Shown: positions 7,677 to 17,274, numbered from the stretch's first letter. The stretch: 64,000 nt of DNA from Hyphomicrobiaceae bacterium (GCA_023384095.1 JAHDXT010000009.1:1-64000), one strand, 5' to 3'. Translations and numbers: made by a program. The notes: a model not told the origin generated them from the letters alone.

Positions 7677-9284
7677 TCACATCCGGAACACGCCGAAGCG
7701 CGTCTCGGGGATCGGCGCGTTGAGGCATGCCGACAGGCACAGAGCCAGCACCCGGCGGGTCTCCTGCGGCGTGATGATGCCGTCGTCCCAAAGGCGCGCC
7801 GTGGCGTAATAGGGGTGCCCTTCGCGCTCGAACTGCTCCACGACCGGCGCCTTGAGCTCGGCTTCCTCCTCCGCGCTCCAGGACTTGCCTTCCGCCTCGA
7901 TGTTGTCGCGCCGCACGGTCGCCAGCACGGAAGCCGCTTGCTGGCCCCCCATGACCGAGATGCGGGCGTTCGGCCACATGAAGAGGAAGCGCGGCGCGTA
8001 GGCGCGCCCGCACATGGCATAGTTGCCCGCGCCGTAGCTGCCGCCGACGATGACGGTGATTTTGGGCACGCCGGCGCTCGCCACCGCAGTGACCATCTTG
8101 GCGCCGTGCCGCGCTATGCCGCCGGCCTCGGCATCGCGGCCGACCATGAAGCCCGTGATGTTCTGCAGGAACAGCAGTGGAATGCGCCGCTGGCAGGCGA
8201 GCTCGATGAAGTGTGCCGCCTTCTGCGCCGTCTCCGAATAGAGGATGCCGTTGTTGGCGAGGATGGCCACGGGCAGCCCCTCGATACGGGCGAACCCGGT
8301 GACGAGAGTCGTGGCGTAGCGCGCCTTGAACTCGTCGAGCTCGGAGGCGTCGACGAGGCGCGCGATCAGCTCGCGCGAGTCGTACTGTGTGGCGAGCGAG
8401 GCAGGAATGCAGCCGTCGATCTCCTCCGGCGGGTAGGCGGGCGGCCGCGGCTCCGCGCCCGCAACGGCGGCGGGCTTCGCCATGTTCAGACTGGCGGCGA
8501 TGTTGCGCGCGATCTCCAGCGCATGGGCGTCGTCGAGCGCGTAATGGTCGGCGACGCCGGAGAGCCGCGTGTGCACCTCCGCGCCGCCGAGGTCCTCCGC
8601 GCTCACCGTCTCGCCGGTGGCTGCCTTGACCAGCGGCGGACCGCCCAGAAAGATCGTGCCCTGACCGCGCACGATGACGCTCTCGTCCGACATGGCCGGG
8701 ACGTAGGCGCCGCCGGCCGTGCAGCTCCCCATCACGACCGCGATCTGCGGGATGCCTTCCGCCGACATCCGCGCCTGGTTGTAGAAGATGCGTCCGAAGT
8801 GCTCCTTGTCCGGGAACACCTCGGTCTGATGCGGCAGGTTGGCGCCGCCGCTGTCGACGAGATAGAGGCACGGCAGGCGGTTCTCGCGCGCGATCTCCTG
8901 GGCGCGCACGTGCTTCTTGACCGTCATCGGATAGTAGGTGCCGCCCTTGATGGTGGCGTCGTTGGCCACGACCATGCATTCACGGCCCGCGACGCGTCCG
9001 ATGCCGGTAATGAGGCCGGCGCCGTGGATGTCGCCCGAGTACATGCCGTAGGCGGCGAGCTGCGACAGCTCGAGGAATGGCGATCCGGGGTCGAGCAGCC
9101 GCAGCACGCGCTGTCGCGGCAGCAGCTTGCCGCGCGCCGCGTGCCGCTGGCGGAGCTTCTCAGGCCCGCCCTCGGCGGCCTCGGCCCGCTTTTCGGCAAG
9201 GTCGGCCGCCAGCGCGCGCATCGCCTCGGCGTTGGCGCGGAAGGTCCGGGTGGACGTATTGATCTGCGTCGCGATCCTCGGCAT
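7677..9284 (-). CDS. mccB: Acyl-CoA carboxylase carboxyltransferase subunit (methylcrotonyl-CoA carboxylase beta type)
   Basis: Carboxyltransferase that moves the carboxyl group from biotin to an acyl-CoA. The 535-aa length, the N-terminal region with [17 protein letters not shown], the oxyanion-type glycine motifs [17 protein letters not shown] and [17 protein letters not shown], and the ending RFGVFRM resemble methylcrotonyl-CoA carboxylase beta (leucine degradation) or the related geranyl-CoA enzyme more than propionyl-CoA carboxylase. The biotin carboxylase partner is not in the window and no other leucine-pathway gene is adjacent, so the substrate is uncertain. Confidence 0.88.
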   Translation of the reverse strand: MPRIATQINTSTRTFRANAEAMRALAADLAEKRAEAAEGGPEKLRQRHAARGKLLPRQRVLRLLDPGSPFLELSQLAAYGMYSGDIHGAGLITGIGRVAGRECMVVANDATIKGGTYYPMTVKKHVRAQEIARENRLPCLYLVDSGGANLPHQTEVFPDKEHFGRIFYNQARMSAEGIPQIAVVMGSCTAGGAYVPAMSDESVIVRGQGTIFLGGPPLVKAATGETVSAEDLGGAEVHTRLSGVADHYALDDAHALEIARNIAASLNMAKPAAVAGAEPRPPAYPPEEIDGCIPASLATQYDSRELIARLVDASELDEFKARYATTLVTGFARIEGLPVAILANNGILYSETAQKAAHFIELACQRRIPLLFLQNITGFMVGRDAEAGGIARHGAKMVTAVASAGVPKITVIVGGSYGAGNYAMCGRAYAPRFLFMWPNARISVMGGQQAASVLATVRRDNIEAEGKSWSAEEEAELKAPVVEQFEREGHPYYATARLWDDGIITPQETRRVLALCLSACLNAPIPETRFGVFRM

Positions 9285-9417
9285 GGCTATCCCTGAGGCC
9301 CTTACGAGCGGCTACTCAATCAGCGCCGATGACCGGCGGCAAGTGCAGGTGTTCGCATCCAGGACTCTGGACGTTTCGAAGCGAACGGTCGTCGGTCTCG
9401 TCGAGCCCGGAGCATCC

Positions 9418-12102
9418 TCACCGTTGGGAGGAAGCCGCGAACGGGATACGGTGCACCTCTGCGTTCATCACGTTGCCGTTCACCGCTACGAGCGCCGATA
9501 TAACGTACTGGCCTGGCCGCAAACGGTCAGTCAGATCGATCCGGAATTGGGCGTCGGATTCCAGCGGCGCGACACCGACGAGCGCGACACGCCCGTCCAT
9601 ATTTGTCACGACGTAGCGGCATTCAGGCGCGGCACGCTTCAGAACGGGCGCAGATACGGATTGCAGGGGCATGCGTTCGAGCCGGTAGCTGCGCTGGAAC
9701 TTCTCGACGACCTCGATGTCGCCGGAGAGGGTCAGCCTCTCGCCTGCCCGCTCCACCTTCGTGACAAATCCGCGACGCGGAATCGCGTAGGCGTCGTAGG
9801 AGCCCACCCCCAGCGGATAGGTGAGGTCGCGAAAGGCCTCCAGCGTTACGCCCTGCGGCGTCCAGCTCTTCAGCTTGTAGGGGCCGTTGGTCACCAGGAA
9901 ATGACCGTTGGCCTTGTAGAAGGCTCCGAGCGCCCGCCAACGCAGGCGCGCCTGCTCCTGGCTGACATGGGTCTGCAAGGCCTCCGGCCGATAGCCGTCG
10001 CGACCGAATTCCTCGACGAGCGATGCCAGCTTGACGTTCAGCCCCTCCGAGCGAGCCAGATCGAGCCATTCCAGGCCGCGCCGCTTCGACTCCGCTTGCG
10101 AGAACGCCGCCAATCCGCGCGCCACCGCCTCCTCCATCAGCACGAGCACGTGCCAGGGTACTGTGGTCCAGGGCGGCGCCACGGTCCCGATCCAATCCGG
10201 ATCGTTCGGCGCCATCGCCAGATAGACCTCGACAGTGAACACCTCGCGGACGAAATCGACATCACCGACCCGGAAGGAGCTGGAGGCCGTGTCGGACCCG
10301 ACGATACGAACCGCGACGAGATGCCGGCGCAGATCGCTTGTCGCCGCCTCGATGAAAGCGTCTCGGGATGGATCCGTACCGCCGCCGCTGCCGCTCCAGC
10401 GATAGGCGAACGCATAGGCGTACAGCAGGTCCGCCGCGCTCATCCTCGTAGCGTCATGGAAGGCCGAGCCGAGCACCTTGTAGGTGAGCTTCACCCTGGC
10501 GGTCTTGTCCGGCCCGGGCGCCGCGAGGCGGCCATCGTGCGGGCGGGGGAGCACGGCGTCGGCTGGTATGGCGATGGTCGCGCTCGGTACGGCGGACGGC
10601 TCCGTGGCGGCCCGGCTCTCGACGATCGGCTCGGCAGTGATGGACAGGCCGATGAACGTGTAGACCACCATCAGCGCGGTCAGCGGCACCTGCGTCCTGA
10701 GCGAGGCGCCCGGCGCATCGAACACCTCGATTGCCTTGACGTGGGCAAAATAGACGGCCGCAGCATGGCCCGCGACAATGGCGGCGACGGCCGCGTACCA
10801 GGCGAAGCGGGCGCCGACCAGGCCGATGTCGACGTGATATCCTGCAGTCCCGAGCAGATCCCAGCCGTAGCCGAACGGGTCGGACAGGAGCGGGATGACG
10901 TATTGGCCCTGGACCAGCAGGAACACCAGGTAGTGGGCCACGTGGTACCCGATGGCGATCGGGATCAGTGTGAGCGCAAAGCTGCGTGCGACGTCGAGAG
11001 GGCCAGGGCGGCCGCCGGCGAGGGCGCTCATGACGGCGCTGATGCCGAGATAGGCCCCGAGGAACAGCAGCCAGACGACGACGAGACCTGCACTTCGGAT
11101 GGCCAACACCCCAGGCTCACCTGCGATGGGCGATAGGGCACTCAGCGCATCCTCCAATGCGGCCCATTCGCCCGTGCCGATAAGCCCGTCGTAGAGCACC
11201 GTCGCAAGCAGCAGCAGCACGAAGGCCATCATCGACGTCGAGACGCTCCGCTCCTCGAGCAGTCCGGCTCCGTAGGGCCTCAAAAGCAGCCGGCCATCCT
11301 TCGCCTCAGTTGGAGCGAACCGGGCAAACGTGCCGAATACGACGGAGAAGACCTCGCCGTGCTTCAGCCACGTGTCGCGGCCGAACGCGAGCATTCCTGC
11401 CCAGGTGAGCGCGGAGTAGCCAATGGCCAGCCAAGCGATGGCGGCGGGCGCGGCTGCATTCGGATAGACGAGCTCGATCCAGGCGAAGACGAGCAGCAGC
11501 ATCGAGGCCGGCCAGACGCTCAGGGCCTGCGGGTAGGACAACCGCCCCCCGAGCGCTCCACGCCCCCCGAAGCGCAGGTAAAGCCATTGCGCACCGTCGA
11601 AAGCGGCCGTCCATGGGCTGGCCAGAGCCCAGATATCGCCGGCGAAGGCTGCGACGTAGGCAAGCCCCACCCACCATATGATCCACGCCAGGGTCGGCGC
11701 GATATTGCGGTAGGGGTTCTGCTCGCCGAGCAGTCCGGCCAGCACTACGACCACGAACAGCACCAGCACGACGAGCCGAAGCGTCAGAATGACGGCTGGA
11801 TGTCCGATAGTTTTCCCGAGCGGGCCGGCGAGCAGGTCGACTCGCGCGGTCGCGCCGCGCGCAGGTGCGCGGCGAACGAAAAGACCGAAAACGGCAAACG
11901 AGAGCAAGACAGCCGCGGCCGCTCCGAACAGGTAGAGCGAAAGCGGCAGCGGCAGCTCGTAGCGCTGGCCGAAGCCGTGTGCGTTTGCCGGTCCTGCGGC
12001 GCCGAAGGTCGCCAGCAACACCCAGAGCGCGGCAGCGGCGATCCGCCACGCGGCAGGTTCAGCGGGGATGCACTTCGATGCGCAGAAGCGCAGCCTCACC
12101 AT
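9418..12102 (-). CDS. Multi-TM membrane protein fused to an oligopeptide-binding-like domain
   Basis: An 894-aa protein of unknown function, last gene of the eight-gene ABC operon. Start ATG 12102 is preceded by GAGGCGG and overlaps the cupredoxin gene by 44 bases. A signal-like helix ends at ANA-HGFGQRYELPLPL. About ten to twelve hydrophobic helices fill residues 35-510, with the conserved-looking LAWIIWWVGLAY and WASM-type segments; I recall this N-terminal family being loosely labelled fenitrothion hydrolase in databases, a name without support here. From about residue 545 the chain is soluble and periplasmic and resembles a diverged family 5 solute-binding protein: MSAADLLYAYAFAY and FLVTNGPYKLKSWTPQGVTL. 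The final 80 residues look like a beta-sandwich. No ATPase or catalytic motif is seen. Confidence 0.7.
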   Translation of the reverse strand: MVRLRFCASKCIPAEPAAWRIAAAALWVLLATFGAAGPANAHGFGQRYELPLPLSLYLFGAAAAVLLSFAVFGLFVRRAPARGATARVDLLAGPLGKTIGHPAVILTLRLVVLVLFVVVVLAGLLGEQNPYRNIAPTLAWIIWWVGLAYVAAFAGDIWALASPWTAAFDGAQWLYLRFGGRGALGGRLSYPQALSVWPASMLLLVFAWIELVYPNAAAPAAIAWLAIGYSALTWAGMLAFGRDTWLKHGEVFSVVFGTFARFAPTEAKDGRLLLRPYGAGLLEERSVSTSMMAFVLLLLATVLYDGLIGTGEWAALEDALSALSPIAGEPGVLAIRSAGLVVVWLLFLGAYLGISAVMSALAGGRPGPLDVARSFALTLIPIAIGYHVAHYLVFLLVQGQYVIPLLSDPFGYGWDLLGTAGYHVDIGLVGARFAWYAAVAAIVAGHAAAVYFAHVKAIEVFDAPGASLRTQVPLTALMVVYTFIGLSITAEPIVESRAATEPSAVPSATIAIPADAVLPRPHDGRLAAPGPDKTARVKLTYKVLGSAFHDATRMSAADLLYAYAFAYRWSGSGGGTDPSRDAFIEAATSDLRRHLVAVRIVGSDTASSSFRVGDVDFVREVFTVEVYLAMAPNDPDWIGTVAPPWTTVPWHVLVLMEEAVARGLAAFSQAESKRRGLEWLDLARSEGLNVKLASLVEEFGRDGYRPEALQTHVSQEQARLRWRALGAFYKANGHFLVTNGPYKLKSWTPQGVTLEAFRDLTYPLGVGSYDAYAIPRRGFVTKVERAGERLTLSGDIEVVEKFQRSYRLERMPLQSVSAPVLKRAAPECRYVVTNMDGRVALVGVAPLESDAQFRIDLTDRLRPGQYVISALVAVNGNVMNAEVHRIPFAASSQR

Positions 12103-12436
12103 GCGAGTGCCCGCCTCGCGCATTCGGCTCGTGCTCCTCCACCGGGAACCGTCCCGTCGCATGGGCTGTGAAGGTCATCTCGGTGGCTTTGCCGGGCTCG
12201 ACCGTCTTCTGGATGTCGTAGCCGTGCAGATGCACGACGATCGGTCGGTCGGTCGTCCACCGCAGCCGGACCGCGTCGCCCTGCTCCACGCGGATTCGTC
12301 GCATATTCTGCGGGACGCGGCCTTGCTCGATCCTGACATCGAAGGTGAGATCCGCTGCCGCTATGAGACCAGCGGGCATTGCGCAGAACAACATAAGGAG
12401 CGCACCCGAACATAGAGCTGCCGGGATTCGCGCCAT
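12059..12436 (-). CDS. Exported cupredoxin-like protein without the copper-ligand cysteine
   Basis: A 125-aa secreted protein. Residues 1-28 are a signal peptide (ending LIAAADLTF). The rest has the pattern of a small cupredoxin fold: RIRVEQGDAVRLRW, then VVHLHGYDI, EPGKATEMTFTAHATGRFPVEEHE and a C-terminal strand LLRIEVHPR. Classical type 1 copper sites need a Cys near the C-terminus; none is present after the signal peptide, but a His-rich loop (GGHSHGE) and HLHG could bind a metal. It sits between the secreted 387-aa gene (18-base gap) and the large membrane protein (overlap), inside the ABC transporter operon. Metal binding is inference. Confidence 0.75.
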   Translation of the reverse strand: MARIPAALCSGALLMLFCAMPAGLIAAADLTFDVRIEQGRVPQNMRRIRVEQGDAVRLRWTTDRPIVVHLHGYDIQKTVEPGKATEMTFTAHATGRFPVEEHEPNARGGHSHGEAALLRIEVHPR

Positions 12437-12454
12437 CGCATGGCTCCAAGTCGA

Positions 12455-13618
12455 TCATTGGCGATTTGTCGACTGCACTTCTGAAATGCGATTGAAGACC
12501 CAGCCATGGTCGTAGGGTGATGGCACGACCGCCGGGTCGCCGATTGCAAACCACATCAGTCGGCCGAACTCATCGGTAAATCCGCCGATAGGATTCCAGG
12601 CCGCTTGGGAACGTTTCTCGGTTCCGAGCTGCAGCCAGCCGTTCCAGGGAAAATCCTTGAGCTTCACCGTGCGCAGGAACATCGGCGAAACGAAGCCTTC
12701 TAGCGCATCGAAAGCGATGTTCTCGATCCCGGCTGAGTGCCCGCTGTTGAAGTATTCTCGTTTCAAGGTGTAGCCGGCGACGACAGCGCGGCAGTTTGCA
12801 GTGAGCGATCCGACCAGATCACGCTCGACGTTGACCTGCTCGGTGGCGCCTTCGATGTCGCCCCCTTGCAGGCGCGCGAGGTCGGCGTCCACGCTCCCTC
12901 TGCGTCCGGGCTCGAGGATCGATTCGGCCAGCAGTCGATAGGCATGGAACCAGCCCGAGCGCGTCCAGCGGGGACCCAGCCAGCCGTTCACGGCCGCAGT
13001 CGAGGAGGCGACGAGGTCCCGGACGCCGACCTCCGCGACGGCGGCATCCCAGTCGGTGCCCTCGGTGATCCACTCGGGCCGGAGGAGACCACGCACGACG
13101 TCACCCTCGAGGCGCACCTTGAGGCCATATCCGGCATTCTGGCCCGCTGCAGCGAATTTCGCGGCTGCGGCGGCGGCCAGATCGGCGTGATACAGATAAT
13201 CGCCGTGCCAGGGCGTCACCGGGTAAGGATGGATGACGAATCCGCTGCCGTCTGCTCTCGCGGTCATGTCGCGTATGATTGCCCCGGCGGCGGCGCACGC
13301 GCCAGCCTTGTCCCGGGCGACCGGCGACTCCGGGTTGAGCCGGATCACGACGAGCGAGCCGAGCGACTGCACCGAGCCGATGGTGTCGGCCGGCGTGCCG
13401 GCGAAGGCGGGCTGGCGTCCGACATATGCATGCAGCTTGCCTGCGCCCATCAGATCGGCCGCGTGCTGCGGCGTCATCGCCGCGATCTCGATCTCGTGCG
13501 GGTAGTAGGAGGGATAGACCGGCGGCTCGTGACCGCTCCTCGCCACCGTCGCCATTGCCAGGATGGCCGTAGCGATGACGAGCGCGCGCTGTGTCCTCAT
13601 GGCACGATTCCCGGGCAT
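12455..13618 (-). CDS. Secreted protein of unknown function in ABC operon
   Basis: A 387-aa protein beginning 12 bases after livF. The N-terminus is a signal peptide (RALVIATAILAMATVARS-GHEPP). The mature part starts PVYPSYYPHEIEI and has many aromatic residues (WHGDYLYHADL, WLGPRWTRSGWFHAYRLL, FPWNGWLQLG) but no motif I recognise. A second possible start is ATG 13600. It is translated in the same direction and tight spacing as the Liv genes, so it probably works with the transporter in the periplasm, for example in capturing or processing its substrate. Function unassigned. Confidence 0.7.
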   Translation of the reverse strand: MPGNRAMRTQRALVIATAILAMATVARSGHEPPVYPSYYPHEIEIAAMTPQHAADLMGAGKLHAYVGRQPAFAGTPADTIGSVQSLGSLVVIRLNPESPVARDKAGACAAAGAIIRDMTARADGSGFVIHPYPVTPWHGDYLYHADLAAAAAAKFAAAGQNAGYGLKVRLEGDVVRGLLRPEWITEGTDWDAAVAEVGVRDLVASSTAAVNGWLGPRWTRSGWFHAYRLLAESILEPGRRGSVDADLARLQGGDIEGATEQVNVERDLVGSLTANCRAVVAGYTLKREYFNSGHSAGIENIAFDALEGFVSPMFLRTVKLKDFPWNGWLQLGTEKRSQAAWNPIGGFTDEFGRLMWFAIGDPAVVPSPYDHGWVFNRISEVQSTNRQ

Positions 13619-13630
13619 CCGGCGCCCCGC

Positions 13631-14347
13631 TCATCCACGCAAGGCCCTGACCACTTTCTCGTCGGCCAGTGCGTCCTTCGGGGCTCCGTGGAAAATGATC
13701 TCGCCGCGATCGATGGCATAGAGCCGATCACCGATGCGGGTGGCGGCCCCCAGATGCGATTCCGCCATCAGGATCGACACGCCAAGCGCCTTGATCTTCA
13801 TGACCGCCTCGGTGAAGCGGTTGACCACGATCGGCGCCAGCCCCTCGAATGCCTCGTCCAGCAGCAGCAGGTTCGGCGACAGCATCATGGCGCGGGCCAC
13901 GGCCACCATCTTGCGCTGGCCGCCACTCAGGTGCAGGCCCCGGCGAGCGAGGAGGCTCTTGACCTCCGGGAACACCCCGAACGCCTGCTCCTCCGGATCG
14001 GCGCGAGATTCACCGCGCTTCCGCGCCACCTCATCGCCCAGCCAGCGGCTGATCATGAGATTTTCGCCCACCGTGAGATCAGGGAACACCCCGCAATCCT
14101 CGGGTGAATAGCCAATGCCGCGTTTCGCGCGCTCGTGCGGCGGCAACCGGTTGAGGCTCTCCCCGCCGAAACGGATCTCGCCGGCACTTACGGGCAGGAA
14201 GCCCATGATGCTGTCGATCGTCGTCGTCTTGCCGGCACCGTTGCGGCCGACCAGGCAGACGACCTCGTTGGCACCGACGTCGACCGACACGCCGTGCAGG
14301 ATCTGCGCCGGGCCGCGGTAGGTGTCGATCGCCTTGACCTCGAGCAC
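13631..14347 (-). CDS. livF: ABC transporter ATP-binding protein, LivF type
   Basis: Second ATPase of a branched-chain amino acid or amide type importer, 238 aa. Walker A GRNGAGKTT, Q-loop followed by GIGYSPEDCGVFPDLTV, signature LSGGQRKMVAVARAM, Walker B LLLLDEAFEGLAP and the switch histidine of AESHLGAA. The frame extends upstream to 14407, but GTG 14347, four bases after the livG stop, gives the usual LivF N-terminus (LEVKAIDTYRG). Cytoplasmic face; couples ATP hydrolysis to uptake with LivG, LivH and LivM. Confidence 0.93.
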   Translation of the reverse strand: MLEVKAIDTYRGPAQILHGVSVDVGANEVVCLVGRNGAGKTTTIDSIMGFLPVSAGEIRFGGESLNRLPPHERAKRGIGYSPEDCGVFPDLTVGENLMISRWLGDEVARKRGESRADPEEQAFGVFPEVKSLLARRGLHLSGGQRKMVAVARAMMLSPNLLLLDEAFEGLAPIVVNRFTEAVMKIKALGVSILMAESHLGAATRIGDRLYAIDRGEIIFHGAPKDALADEKVVRALRG

Positions 14348-14351
14348 GGCC

Positions 14352-15125
14352 TCAATCCTTTCTCGTGAACGCGTCCGGACCGGACGAGCCGAGCAGGACC
14401 ATCGCAACCTGCTCGTTCCTCCTGATCTCGTCGGGCGTGCCTTGAGCCAGAATGGCGCCCTGCGCCATGACCACGATGCGGTCCGAGTACGTGAACACCA
14501 CGTCCATGTCGTGCTCGACGATTACGGCCGTAATGCCCTCGCCGCGCACGACGGACGCGATCGTATCCATGATCTGGCCCTTGTCGCGGGTGCTGACACC
14601 GCTGGTCGGCTCGTCCAGGAACAACAGCTTGGGCTTCAGGGCGTAGGCAAGCGCCACGTCCAGCAGCTTGCGCTCGCCTTGTGCGAGATCGCGGGCGTTG
14701 CCGTCGCGTTTCGCACCGAGACCGAACTGATCGAGGATGCCGTCGGCCTCGCGATTGACGTCCTCGTCGAGGTGAGCGAGCGAGCCCAGGTTCGCCGTCT
14801 TGCCCTGACGGGAGAAGATGGCCAGAGCCACGTTGTCGAACGTGGTGAGATTATCGAACACGTTGACGAGCTGGAAGCTGCGGGCGATGCCGGCCCGCAC
14901 GCGCTCGGTCGTCGATGTCCGCGTGATATCCTCTCCGCGGAAGATGATCCTGCCCGACTCTGCCGGCAGCAGTGCACTGATGACGTTGATCAGCGAGGTC
15001 TTGCCGGCGCCGTTGGGGCCGACCAGGGAGACGAATTCGCCCTGCTCGATACTGAGATTTACGTTGTCGACGGCACGCGTCTCGCCGAAGTAGCGCTTGA
15101 GATCGATGGTCTGGAGGATGGCCAT
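14352..15125 (-). CDS. livG: ABC transporter ATP-binding protein, LivG type
   Basis: First ATPase of the importer, 257 aa. Walker A GPNGAGKTS, Walker B KLLFLDEPTSGV, switch region VEHDMDVVF. The ABC signature is LAQGERKLLD in place of the usual LSGGQ, a variant known in LivG-type subunits of urea/amide-type transporters. It starts two bases before the end of spacing with livM and ends four bases from livF, consistent with one transcript. Confidence 0.93.
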   Translation of the reverse strand: MAILQTIDLKRYFGETRAVDNVNLSIEQGEFVSLVGPNGAGKTSLINVISALLPAESGRIIFRGEDITRTSTTERVRAGIARSFQLVNVFDNLTTFDNVALAIFSRQGKTANLGSLAHLDEDVNREADGILDQFGLGAKRDGNARDLAQGERKLLDVALAYALKPKLLFLDEPTSGVSTRDKGQIMDTIASVVRGEGITAVIVEHDMDVVFTYSDRIVVMAQGAILAQGTPDEIRRNEQVAMVLLGSSGPDAFTRKD

Positions 15126-15126
15126 G

Positions 15127-16119
15127 TCAGCGCCTCCTCAGCTTGCCGAGCAGGTGCGCAATCGTGCCGACGATGCCGGTGGGCAGCACCATGACCATGA
15201 CGACCAGCACGAGGCCGAGTACCAATTGCCAGTATTGCGAGCTGGCGACCGCGTAGACCTTGAGATAGTTGAAAGCGATGGCGCCGACGATCGGCCCGGT
15301 GAAAGTGCGGAAGCCGCCGAGCACCGTCATGAACACGATCTCGCCCGAGAACGGCCAGTAGAGGATATCTGGCGTGGTGAGGCCGTTGAGCGGTGCCCAG
15401 AGAATGCCGGCAAGCCCCGTGAACATTCCGGAGATGACGAAGGCCATCCAGCGATAGCGCCGCACCGGCACTCCAATGAAGCCGGCGCGCGTCTCATTGT
15501 CCCGGATCGCCTGCAGCGCCTTGCCGAACGGCGAATGCACGATCACCCACATTACGGCGACGGCGATCAGGAAGAGAACGAGCACGTAATAGTAATAGGT
15601 GTAGACGAATTTCTGATAGGCGCCCGCCCCCTTGAAATCCAAGAAGCCGGCGAGCAGCGTGAGCTGGTTGCGCGGCACGCGAATGCCGTCGGTCCCGCCC
15701 GTGACCCAGAAGAACTTGAAGGCCAGGCTCCACAACACCTGCGACAGCGCAAGGGCGAGGATGCTGAAGAAAATGCGCGTATGCCGCACACACACGTAGC
15801 CGAACAGCGCGGAGAGGAGGAACGAGGCGACCAGCCCGCCCAGGATGCACAGCTCCATGGAATAGATGTGCAGGTCGCGCATGATGAACGCCACGGTGTA
15901 GGCGCCCATCCCGAAATAAGCGGAATGGCCGAACGACAGCAGGCCCGTGTAGCCGAGCAGCAGGTTGAAGCCGAGGGCCGCGATGGCAAAGGTCAGGCCA
16001 TAGATGAGCAGCTCTGTCTGGTAGAGACCGATACCCATCGGCAGCAGCGCCAGGACTGCCGCCGCGAGAGCTGCAACGACGAGGAGCCTGGGGAGAGAGG
16101 GACCCGTTGTCGCCGGCAT
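15127..16119 (-). CDS. livM: ABC transporter permease, LivM type
   Basis: A 330-aa inner-membrane permease with about nine to ten helices. It shows the LivM family features GFNLLLGYTGLLSFGHSAYFG and the cytoplasmic EAA-like loop SPFGKALQAIRDNETRAGFIG that contacts the ATPases. Only three bases separate it from livH and one from livG. Together with LivH it forms the translocation pore; substrate not deducible from this subunit. Confidence 0.93.
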   Translation of the reverse strand: MPATTGPSLPRLLVVAALAAAVLALLPMGIGLYQTELLIYGLTFAIAALGFNLLLGYTGLLSFGHSAYFGMGAYTVAFIMRDLHIYSMELCILGGLVASFLLSALFGYVCVRHTRIFFSILALALSQVLWSLAFKFFWVTGGTDGIRVPRNQLTLLAGFLDFKGAGAYQKFVYTYYYYVLVLFLIAVAVMWVIVHSPFGKALQAIRDNETRAGFIGVPVRRYRWMAFVISGMFTGLAGILWAPLNGLTTPDILYWPFSGEIVFMTVLGGFRTFTGPIVGAIAFNYLKVYAVASSQYWQLVLGLVLVVMVMVLPTGIVGTIAHLLGKLRRR

Positions 16120-16122
16120 CGC

Positions 16123-17013
16123 TCACACCCTCCCGAACAGGCCGGTGGGGCGTATGAGCAGGACCGCAGCCGCGATCAGATAGAGCACCGCGAGCTCGAT
16201 CTCGGGGAAGAACTGGATGCCTGCAGTGCGCACGAAGCTGACGATCAATGCGCCGACCAGCGCGCCTTCCAGGCTCCCGAGGCCGCCGATGACGATCACG
16301 ACGAAGGCCAGGATCAGCGCGTCCACGCCCATGCCGAGCACGGCCGCCTGGGCCGGAACCACTACGGCGCCGCCGAGCCCCGCCATGAAACAGCCGATTG
16401 CGAAGGCCTGCACGTAGACGCGTCCGACGTTGAGCCCGAGAGCCGAGGCCATGCGCCGGTCCTGCGACGTGGCGCGCAGAATGACTCCGAATCGCGTGCG
16501 GTAGACGAACGCCCACAGGCCGATCGCGGACGCGATGCCGACGCCGATGACGAGGAGATTGTAGGTCGGGTAGAGCAGCTCGCCGATCCGCATGCTGCCC
16601 ATGCTGTCCAGGATCGATCCGGCGCTCAGCGGCGTCCCCCCGAACAGCAGCTTCATGACGTCCTCGAGGATCATCAACAGCCCGAAGGTGATGAGCAGAA
16701 CGTATTCCTCCGGCCGGCGATAAAGCGGGCGCAGCAGCGTCGGCTCGATCACCGCGCCGACGGCAGCGATCGCGAACGCGCCGATCGGCAGCAGCAGAAG
16801 CTGTCCGGCCAGCACCCAGTTGCCGCCGGCGGTTGCACCGAAGACGCTGCCCACCGCCCAGGCCGACACATAGGCGCCGAGCGCATAGAGGGTGCCATGC
16901 GCCAGATTGACGATGCGCATGACGCCGTAGATGAGGCTCAGCCCCGCGGCGATGAGAAAGAGCACGGCGGCGTAGAAAATGGAATTCAGGACTTGAATGA
17001 TCGACGTATCCAT
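16123..17013 (-). CDS. livH: ABC transporter permease, LivH type
   Basis: A 296-aa permease with about eight helices and the LivH hallmarks SLIYGVMRIVNLAHGTLYALG and TRFGVILRATSQDRRMASALG. Two starts are possible, ATG 17028 and ATG 17013; the second is preferred because GGTGAG lies four bases upstream of it. A 261-base gap with a strong hairpin separates it from the binding-protein gene upstream. Confidence 0.92.
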   Translation of the reverse strand: MDTSIIQVLNSIFYAAVLFLIAAGLSLIYGVMRIVNLAHGTLYALGAYVSAWAVGSVFGATAGGNWVLAGQLLLLPIGAFAIAAVGAVIEPTLLRPLYRRPEEYVLLITFGLLMILEDVMKLLFGGTPLSAGSILDSMGSMRIGELLYPTYNLLVIGVGIASAIGLWAFVYRTRFGVILRATSQDRRMASALGLNVGRVYVQAFAIGCFMAGLGGAVVVPAQAAVLGMGVDALILAFVVIVIGGLGSLEGALVGALIVSFVRTAGIQFFPEIELAVLYLIAAAVLLIRPTGLFGRV

Positions 17014-17226
17014 TTTCTCACCATTCATCCTGGCTCGAGTTGAGATCTCGCGCCTTGCTCGTCACGTATGAGCAGGGAGGTGATCGACGCTACGCCTGCC
17101 GCATGCTCCGATGCCCCGAACTGGGCGGGACGGCCAGAAGCGCAGCAACTGAGAGGGCTCCGAGACCGGGCCGACCCATAATGGCCCGAGCACATCGTCA
17201 GGGGTCTTTCGCCTGCTCCCGATGGA

Positions 17227-17253
17227 CGCGGCCGTGCACGAGGCACGGCCGCG
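17227..17253. terminator. Stem-loop between binding-protein gene and permease genes
   Basis: A perfect 11-base-pair GC stem (cgcggccgtgc paired with gcacggccgcg) around a five-base loop, 22 bases after the binding-protein stop codon. No T run follows on the minus strand, so it is more likely an mRNA-stabilising or attenuating hairpin than a full terminator. Such elements often allow more binding protein than permease to be made from one operon. Confidence 0.6.
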
Positions 17254-17274
17254 CGCCTTCGGCCCATTATGTGC

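Noticed and set aside
7168-8979. Long minus-strand frame (603 codons) in the carboxyltransferase region
   Set aside because: Out of frame with the mccB gene on the same strand, with Arg/His/Gly-rich product.
15097-17043. Long plus-strand open frame (648 codons) across livM and livH
   Set aside because: Antisense to two clear permease genes, with low-complexity Asp/Glu/Gln/His/Arg-rich product.
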